From Rhodospirillaceae bacterium (GTDB lineage: Bacteria > Pseudomonadota > Alphaproteobacteria > UBA8366): a stretch of DNA of 64,000 nt. The translations under genes and the position numbers were made by a program. Below the pieces are notes generated by a model. That model made no database searches. It saw nothing but the letters and a program-made list of their open reading frames with translations, and was not told the origin of the DNA. Within the stretch, counting starts at the first letter, position 1. Every line of letters begins with the position of its first letter. The stretch is from NCBI GenBank assembly GCA_002716125.1, contig PAZH01000010.1:1-64000 (forward strand), read 5' to 3'. Below, one piece after another: positions 58,713 through 64,000 of this stretch.

Positions 58713-59399
58713 GTGTCCGATGCCATCAATCTACGCGACCTGAAATTTCGATGGCATCGAGACAAGCCTTGGACTCTCGACATTCCGCATTTCGAAGTGC
58801 GTCGCGGTTACAAGGTCTTTATCCAAGGGCCGAGCGGCAGCGGCAAAACGACACTTTTGAATCTCATTGGTGGCATTGTCCTTGCCGACGAAGGCCAAAT
58901 CTCCATCGAGAATACGGATCTGGCGGCGCTTCGTCCCTCGGCACGCGACAACTTTAGGGGCGAGAACATCGGCTTTATTTTTCAGATGTTCAATTTGGTT
59001 CCCTATCTCTCGGTTCTTGATAATGTCCTTCTCCCCTGTCGGTTTTCGCGACAACGTCAAAATCGCATCTCGGGTGACGTATCAAACGAAGCGATTCGAC
59101 TATTAGGCCGCATGGGCATTGACGACAGCGGTCTTGAAACGCGGCGGGTCACTGATCTCAGCGTCGGGCAGCAGCAGCGTGTCGCTGCCGCGCGCGCCCT
59201 TCTCGGTGCGCCGCGACTGATCGTTGCTGACGAACCGACGTCCGCCTTGGACACGGACAACCGAAAAGCGTTTATCGACCTCCTCTTCGCCGAGACGAAC
59301 AGCAGCGGAGCGACATTGGTCTTCGTCAGCCATGACATGACTTTGTCTTCTGCCTTCGACACCTCCGTCTCGTTGCGCGACCTGAATCGGGCACGCTAA
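58713..59399 (+). CDS. ABC transporter ATP-binding protein of the zinc locus
   Basis: A 228-residue ABC ATPase of the LolD/MacB type. Walker A is GPSGSGKTTLLN, the Q-loop is FIFQMFNLVPYLSV, the signature is LSVGQQQRVAAARALLG, Walker B is LIVADEPTSALD, and the H-loop is VFVSHDM. It powers the permease that follows, whose start overlaps its stop (TAATG). The start is GTG at 58713. Together with DUF2796 it matches the ZrgC-type ATPase of the zinc-regulated ABC cluster rather than a ZnuC-type importer. Confidence 0.92.
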   Translation: MSDAINLRDLKFRWHRDKPWTLDIPHFEVRRGYKVFIQGPSGSGKTTLLNLIGGIVLADEGQISIENTDLAALRPSARDNFRGENIGFIFQMFNLVPYLSVLDNVLLPCRFSRQRQNRISGDVSNEAIRLLGRMGIDDSGLETRRVTDLSVGQQQRVAAARALLGAPRLIVADEPTSALDTDNRKAFIDLLFAETNSSGATLVFVSHDMTLSSAFDTSVSLRDLNRAR

Positions 59400-60658
59400 T
59401 GCAAGTTTTTACGATCGCTGCAAAAAGTCTATGGAATCGCAAGGCGACGGCGGTTTTGACGATCATCGCGATCGCGGTCAGCGTGACTTTGTTACTGGGC
59501 GTCGAACGCATTCGCGCTGAAGCCCGCAATAGTTTCGCCAACACGATTTCCGGAACAGACCTGGTCGTCGGCGCTCGGGGCGGTTCGATCCAGTTGCTGC
59601 TATATTCCGTCTTCCGGATCGGAAATGCGACCAACAACATCAGTTGGGGCAGTTATCGCGAATTCGCGGATTTGCCGAATGTTGCGTGGACAATCCCCTT
59701 CTCGCTCGGCGATTCGCACCGCGGCTATCGGGTTCTCGGCACGACAACGGACTATTTCAAATATTATCGATATGGCGAGAAGCGAAACCTCCGGTTTTCC
59801 AACGGCGGCGCCTTCGATGATGTTTTCGATGCGGTCCTCGGTGCGGATGTTGCGGAAAAGCTGGGCTACGAGGTCGGCGACCCATTGGTTGTCACGCATG
59901 GAATTTCGAAGCGCGGCGGCACAGAGCATGCCGACAAACCGTTCCGCGTCTCTGGCATCCTCGCAAAGACCGGGACGCCGGTCGATCAAACGATTCATGT
60001 CAGTCTCGCAGGGATTGAGGCTATTCATATCGATTGGCGGGGCGGGGCAAGAGTACCGGGATTTACGATTACGGCGGATGAAGTCCGTGGGCTGAATTTA
60101 CAACCCAAGGCAATTACCGCGTTCTTGGTGGGCCTGAACTCCCGCCTGGACGCTTTCAGAGTACAGCGTCGTGTAAACACCTATGACAGAGAACCGCTCA
60201 CGGCGATCCTACCCGGCGTCGCCCTACATGAACTTTGGCGCGTGCTCGGCACCGCCGAAACGGCACTCTCAGTGATTTCTTTCTTCGTCATCGCAACAAG
60301 TCTGCTCGGTATGCTGACTGTTATGTTGGCCGGTGTAAACGAACGGCGAAGAGAGTTCGCCATACTCCGCTCCGTCGGTGCGGGTACGCGTCACATTTTT
60401 GCACTCCACCTTATTGAAGCGCTCTTCCTGACGGCCGCCGGAATCATTATCGGCACGAGCTTGCTATACGGGCTCTTGTTGATCACGCAACCGATCGTCG
60501 AAGACCAATACGGCTTATTCATTAACATCGGCGCCCTCACCCAGGGTGACCTCCTTCGTATGACGCTGGTTTTGACGGCAGGCGTCGTCGCAGGAATGGC
60601 GCCGGCGTGGCGGGCTTACAGAAACACGCTCGCGGATGGTCTCACAGCCCGGCACTAA
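59399..60658 (+). CDS. ABC transporter permease of the MacB/FtsX type (zinc locus)
   Basis: A 419-residue membrane protein. The N-terminal helix AVLTIIAIAVSVTLLLGVE is followed by a large MacB-like periplasmic domain (VVGARGGSIQLLL to about residue 270). Three C-terminal helices then carry the FtsX domain: SVISFFVIATSLLGMLTVM, NERRREFAILRSVGAG and GVVAGMAPAWRAYRNTLADG. The ERR-EFAILRSVGA motif is the coupling site to the ATPase. It is translated with the ATPase. Its stop overlaps the convergent YbdK-type gene by four bases. Confidence 0.9.
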   Translation: MQVFTIAAKSLWNRKATAVLTIIAIAVSVTLLLGVERIRAEARNSFANTISGTDLVVGARGGSIQLLLYSVFRIGNATNNISWGSYREFADLPNVAWTIPFSLGDSHRGYRVLGTTTDYFKYYRYGEKRNLRFSNGGAFDDVFDAVLGADVAEKLGYEVGDPLVVTHGISKRGGTEHADKPFRVSGILAKTGTPVDQTIHVSLAGIEAIHIDWRGGARVPGFTITADEVRGLNLQPKAITAFLVGLNSRLDAFRVQRRVNTYDREPLTAILPGVALHELWRVLGTAETALSVISFFVIATSLLGMLTVMLAGVNERRREFAILRSVGAGTRHIFALHLIEALFLTAAGIIIGTSLLYGLLLITQPIVEDQYGLFINIGALTQGDLLRMTLVLTAGVVAGMAPAWRAYRNTLADGLTARH

Positions 60659-61821
60659 TCCCCGGCGATACCTCGGAGCGACTCTTCCGCCAGCCAATCG
60701 ACAACCGCGGCCAGCGCTTCGCGCGCGTCAGCCCCTTCCCCCGTTGCTTTCTCATAGATCGCAACCTGGTGGTGTGCGCTTGTTCCATCGGCGATGATTT
60801 GACGCGCTCGCTCGACTTCCGCGACACAGTCAAGCCGTTGGGCATCCTCCCGCACCAATGTAATGATCTCTTCCAAGAGATCAGCATATGGGACGCGCTC
60901 GCCCTTGCCGAAATCAACGAGACCACCGTCGATTCCGTATCGTTGGGCAAGCCAGCGGTTTTCATGCACAAGCATGTTCGAGTAGACGCGCCAACGTTGG
61001 TTGTCGCGCCGCAGGCGTGACAACATCGACAACAAGCAGGCGTAGAGGGCTGCTATGGTCAGCCCGTCTTCCAAGCGCGTGCAGATATCCGCGATGCGCA
61101 TTTCGAGGGTCGGGAAGATGCCGTGTGGTCGGACATCCCACCAAATCTTCGACGAATCTTCGATCAATTCAGCGTCGACCAACATCTTCACATGCCGTTC
61201 GTATTCGCCGTAACTATCGAATTTTTCGGGCAGGCCGGTGCGCGGCATCTCATCGAAAACGCTGACTCGATAGGATTTTAAACCGGTGTTCTGACCTTGC
61301 CAGAAAGAGGAAGACGTCGTCAGCGCCAAAATATGCGGCAAGAAATAGGGAATTTGGTTGAGCAAATCGATCCGGTCTTCCGGGTCTTCCACGCCGACAT
61401 GTACATGCATACCGCAGATCAACAAACGATGCGCCAAAGTCTGCATGTCCTGTGCGAGCACATTGTAGCGGTCCTTGTCCGTGTGTCTTTGGCTGGACCA
61501 ATTCGCGAAAGGGTGCGTCGAGGCCGCAATGATCTTCATTCCGTGATTCTCGGCAACTTCGGCGACGGTCCGGCGGAGAGTCGTCAAATGATGACGCGCC
61601 TCTGCAATAGAGGTGCAAACCTCCGTTCCGACTTCGACCTGCGCGCGGAGAAACTCCGGTCGCACGCCCCCGACCGACGCATCGATGGCCGCCTCGCAGT
61701 CCTGCAACACGGCGTCCGAAGGTTCGGAGATAAGATCACGCGTCTCCGGATCGATTAGAAGATATTCTTCCTCGATGCCGACCGTGAATTTTTCTGTGGA
61801 ACTAGGCAATTTCTTTCTCAC
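60655..61821 (-). CDS. YbdK-type carboxylate-amine ligase (GCS2 family)
   Basis: A 388-residue ATP-grasp-like ligase of the glutamate-cysteine ligase 2 family. TVGIEEEYLLIDPETRDLI starts the fold, GMHVHVGVEDPED and WWDVRPHGIFPTLEMRIAD hold the metal- and substrate-binding residues, and LVHENRWLAQRYGIDGGLVD follows. YbdK makes weak gamma-glutamylcysteine or other amide products; the true substrate is unknown. The start is GTG at 61821, inside the last 20 bp of the N-formylglutamate amidohydrolase gene on the same strand, so the pair is coupled. Confidence 0.87.
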   Translation of the reverse strand: MRKKLPSSTEKFTVGIEEEYLLIDPETRDLISEPSDAVLQDCEAAIDASVGGVRPEFLRAQVEVGTEVCTSIAEARHHLTTLRRTVAEVAENHGMKIIAASTHPFANWSSQRHTDKDRYNVLAQDMQTLAHRLLICGMHVHVGVEDPEDRIDLLNQIPYFLPHILALTTSSSFWQGQNTGLKSYRVSVFDEMPRTGLPEKFDSYGEYERHVKMLVDAELIEDSSKIWWDVRPHGIFPTLEMRIADICTRLEDGLTIAALYACLLSMLSRLRRDNQRWRVYSNMLVHENRWLAQRYGIDGGLVDFGKGERVPYADLLEEIITLVREDAQRLDCVAEVERARQIIADGTSAHHQVAIYEKATGEGADAREALAAVVDWLAEESLRGIAGD

Positions 61822-62632
61822 CCTGATAAGGGACGTGAACGTCCGGGTCGTCCAGTATCGGCTTCAAGACGGCTCCCACCCGATTCGCCCAATCTTCCGC
61901 CTTCGCCGCCGTGTCCACCTGGTCCTGTCGGAATTCCAACAACACGTTCGGCAAACCGGCCGGCAGCGCATGCGTTTCGATGGAATAGCCGTATAACTCA
62001 CGGCCGGAATAGGGTTTATTGTCGCCGATCGAAACGCCGCCCGAGGATTGCAGCCCTTCCAGCAAAGGGTCTGCGATACGACGGTCCCAACTGGACAATA
62101 CGCCCAAATGCCACGGTCGCGCCGTGCCGTTCATTTCACCGGTGTAGCTATGGACCGAGATCACCACAGGACAGCGAGCGTCGACTTGGCGCGCTTCGAT
62201 AGCATCCGAGATCGCTTGGTGGTAAGGCCGGAAAAACGCGTCCGCGCGCGCATCGAGTTGCATCGGCGACAATCGTCGATTGCCCGGAATCACAGTGCCG
62301 TCGCTGATCACACGCACCGACGTATGATCGTCGAGCGGCCGATTACAGTCGATCACGAGCCGGCTATAGGCCGCCAAGATCGCCGGTGCATCGAATAGGA
62401 CCGCCAGCCGCCGCGCAACATCCGCCGCCCCGATATCAATAGCGATATGACGATCAAGCTCTTCCGGCGGTAAGCCCAACCCGTTGAGACCTTCAGGTAT
62501 GATATTCGAGGCGTGATCCGCACATATGACGACTTGCGAGCGGCCATCACCGTTCACCACCTCAAAGGGTGACGGGTCGTTCGGGCCAATCAAGACCGCA
62601 CCGCCCGCGTTATTCGTTTCTTGATCCAACAT
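61802..62632 (-). CDS. N-formylglutamate amidohydrolase family protein
   Basis: About 276 residues. VVICADHASNIIPEGLNGLG carries the zinc-binding Asp-His, DIGAADVARRLAVLFDAPAI is followed by SRLVIDCNRPL, and VISVHSYTGEMNGTARPWH gives a further His. This is the family of HutG-type formylglutamate deformylases and a broad group of uncharacterised relatives. No histidine-degradation genes are near, so a different N-formyl or related substrate is possible, perhaps shared with the coupled YbdK-type ligase. The ATG at 62632 is used; a GTG at 62641 is also in frame. Confidence 0.86.
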   Translation of the reverse strand: MLDQETNNAGGAVLIGPNDPSPFEVVNGDGRSQVVICADHASNIIPEGLNGLGLPPEELDRHIAIDIGAADVARRLAVLFDAPAILAAYSRLVIDCNRPLDDHTSVRVISDGTVIPGNRRLSPMQLDARADAFFRPYHQAISDAIEARQVDARCPVVISVHSYTGEMNGTARPWHLGVLSSWDRRIADPLLEGLQSSGGVSIGDNKPYSGRELYGYSIETHALPAGLPNVLLEFRQDQVDTAAKAEDWANRVGAVLKPILDDPDVHVPYQGEKEIA

Positions 62633-62756
62633 GGCGCGCACTATAGCGGAATAAAGCTGACGGGAAACCTACCGAGCATTGCATGCCCACGGCGCGCACG
62701 TTAAACCGCAGAGCCCAATTTCGACCTCCGTTAAACCGGTACAGAGACACGAGCGA

Positions 62757-64000
62757 ATGCCAGACGGCTCACCCAACTTGACCAAAGCTTATATCGCCTG
62801 GGCGCTCGGCTCGTTGGGCTTCTACTACGCTTGGTTCCACAGGGTTTTGCCAAGTGTCATGGTGGATCGACTCATGGCGGACTTCGCCGTGAGCGGCGCC
62901 ATACTCGGCACATTGTCGGCTCTCTATTTTTACGCCTACGCAGCCCTCCAGCTACCCGTCGGCGCCATGGTCGACCGTTGGGGACCCGGCGTCCCGTACG
63001 CCAGCGCGCTGATACTGGCGGCCCTCGGTAGCGCACTTTTTGCGACCACAAGTTCTATTGAACTCGCCTACCTGGGCCGGATCATGATCGGAATCGGTTG
63101 TGCTTTCGGTTGGGTCGCCGCCCTTAAGATAATCGCGTTGTATTTCCCGCCCGCGCGCTTTGCGATGTTGTCGGGCGCCGGTATGTGCATCGGCCTCTCT
63201 GGTGGCTTTTCCGGTCAAATGATTGCCGGCACGATGGTCGACGCCTTTGGCTGGCGGGTCACCATGTGGGGTATGGCGGCTGCGGGAACCGTTCTCTCCT
63301 TAGCGGTCTTTATGCTGGTCGGCAGACGGGGGCCCGCCGTCGGGGATAGCGCGCCGCCGCTGACAATGAAGGAAATCTTCACGTCGTTCGGCATCGCGTT
63401 GCGACAGCTGCAGGTATGGCTGGTGGCTGGCGGCGGAGCGATCGCGTCCGCCCCCCTTTTCGTTTTCGGCTCGCTATGGGGAATTCCATACTTGATGCAG
63501 TTCCACGACCTCTCCCGACCGCATGCCGCTTTGCTGACGGCCATGATGCTGATCGGCTGGGGTCTCGGTGCGCTATTCAGCGGATGGTTATCGGACAAGG
63601 TCGGCCAACGACGCCGGCCGCTCTTGATCGGCCTCTTCATCGCGTTCGCCGCACTTATGATCGCCATCTATGTCCCGGACCTATCACCCACGGTGATCGG
63701 TGCACTCATGCTGGTCAACGGACTTGCATCGGGCGTGATCGTTCTCACCTACGCCATGGCCGGTGACCTGGCCCCCGAGAACGCGCGCGGATCAACGTTT
63801 GCCTTCGCCAATATGCTGATCATCTTGTCCGGCGCCATATTCCAACCACTATCCGGCTGGCTTTTGGATCTCAATTGGACAGGGATTGTGGAAAACGGTG
63901 CGCGCGTCTACGACCTGGCGACCTACGAAACAATGTTTCTGATTGTGCCAGCGACTTATGTTATTGGGATTGCGATGATTATGATGTCGCGAAACACCGA
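62757..64000 (+). CDS. MFS transporter, 3' end beyond the window
   Basis: At least 414 residues, incomplete at the right edge. LGSLGFFYAWFHRVLPSVMV, then QLPVGAMVDRWGPGVPYASA (the MFS loop 2-3 motif with Asp-Arg), then GIGCAFGWVAALKIIALYFP and SGWLSDKVGQRRRPLLIGL in the second half give a twelve-helix major-facilitator protein of the phthalate/hexuronate-like or glycerol-3-phosphate-like type. The ATG at 62757 is the first Met before the first helix. It is divergent from the amidohydrolase pair. The substrate is unknown. Confidence 0.85.
   Translation, partial: MPDGSPNLTKAYIAWALGSLGFYYAWFHRVLPSVMVDRLMADFAVSGAILGTLSALYFYAYAALQLPVGAMVDRWGPGVPYASALILAALGSALFATTSSIELAYLGRIMIGIGCAFGWVAALKIIALYFPPARFAMLSGAGMCIGLSGGFSGQMIAGTMVDAFGWRVTMWGMAAAGTVLSLAVFMLVGRRGPAVGDSAPPLTMKEIFTSFGIALRQLQVWLVAGGGAIASAPLFVFGSLWGIPYLMQFHDLSRPHAALLTAMMLIGWGLGALFSGWLSDKVGQRRRPLLIGLFIAFAALMIAIYVPDLSPTVIGALMLVNGLASGVIVLTYAMAGDLAPENARGSTFAFANMLIILSGAIFQPLSGWLLDLNWTGIVENGARVYDLATYETMFLIVPATYVIGIAMIMMSRNT

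Noticed and set aside
1-64000. CRISPR arrays, tRNA or rRNA genes, insertion sequences, prophage
   Set aside because: No regularly spaced repeats, no tRNA cloverleaf or rRNA core sequences, and no transposase, integrase or phage structural motifs were noticed on either strand by eye.

Overview
This window reads as chromosomal DNA of a heterotrophic alphaproteobacterium, probably marine or soil and Rhodospirillales-like. The genus is not determinable from the sequence alone. GC content is moderately high (high fifties by eye). Genes are tightly packed with many ATGA-type overlaps. A GTTC-N7-GTTC motif of the alphaproteobacterial LexA type is present, as are DUF1244, PAS_5-type and DUF1989 proteins. 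No rRNA, tRNA, CRISPR array, insertion sequence or prophage was seen. The last gene runs off the right edge.

Layout. (1) 0.2-11 kb: three luciferase-like monooxygenase (LLM) family oxidoreductases mixed with a Nudix hydrolase, TRIC channel, ureohydrolase, hydroxyisobutyrate-dehydrogenase-like enzyme, metallophosphoesterase, acyl-CoA synthetase and Old Yellow Enzyme, plus a 56-residue zinc-ribbon-like protein behind an AT-rich inverted-repeat region. (2) 11.2-13.9 kb: a soluble PAS protein, a soluble chemoreceptor interrupted by one in-frame amber codon, and a CpdA-like phosphodiesterase. (3) 14-21 kb: a cysteine form of the GrdB selenoprotein-B family, two CaiB-type CoA-transferases, an O-methyltransferase, a thioredoxin-fold protein, a conserved protein like those found beside UGSC proteins, and an EamA exporter. 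(4) 21-26.4 kb: methylmalonyl-CoA epimerase fused translationally to an Asp/Glu-racemase-superfamily enzyme, a VOC protein behind a LexA-type box, a divergent YrdC/Sua5 protein, a lipoprotein hydrolase and an M20 amidohydrolase. (5) 26.4-35.5 kb: acyl-CoA catabolism (glutaryl-CoA dehydrogenase-like enzyme, thiolase, 3-hydroxyacyl-CoA dehydrogenase, second acyl-CoA dehydrogenase, crotonase, an HMG-CoA-lyase-like protein lacking the catalytic Cys).

(6) 35.5-43.9 kb: an NtaA-type monooxygenase, an SDR coupled to an FMO-type flavoprotein, a small membrane protein, cytochrome c'-like and Spy/CpxP-like periplasmic proteins, another LLM enzyme, a MaoC-type hydratase and a DUF1989 protein. (7) 43.9-53.5 kb: the most coherent candidate for an undescribed pathway. 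A TetR regulator, Rieske oxygenase and SDR are transcribed rightward, and six genes (two amidohydrolases, GST, MFS, 2-hydroxyacid dehydrogenase, EamA) run leftward from one shared promoter holding two palindromes. (8) 53.5-57 kb: PAS_5 protein, phytanoyl-CoA dioxygenase and TauD-type oxygenases, small proteins. (9) 57.2-60.7 kb: a zinc-uptake locus (DUF3299, histidine-rich DUF2796, ABC ATPase and permease) with a strong Zur-type operator. (10) 60.7-64 kb: a YbdK-type ligase, N-formylglutamate amidohydrolase and an MFS transporter cut by the window edge.

The gene content points to a lifestyle based on uptake and oxidative breakdown of diverse small organic acids and aromatics through CoA thioesters, with zinc-limitation and DNA-damage control visible at two promoters. 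All functions are inferred from motifs and family resemblance read by eye; no database search was run.
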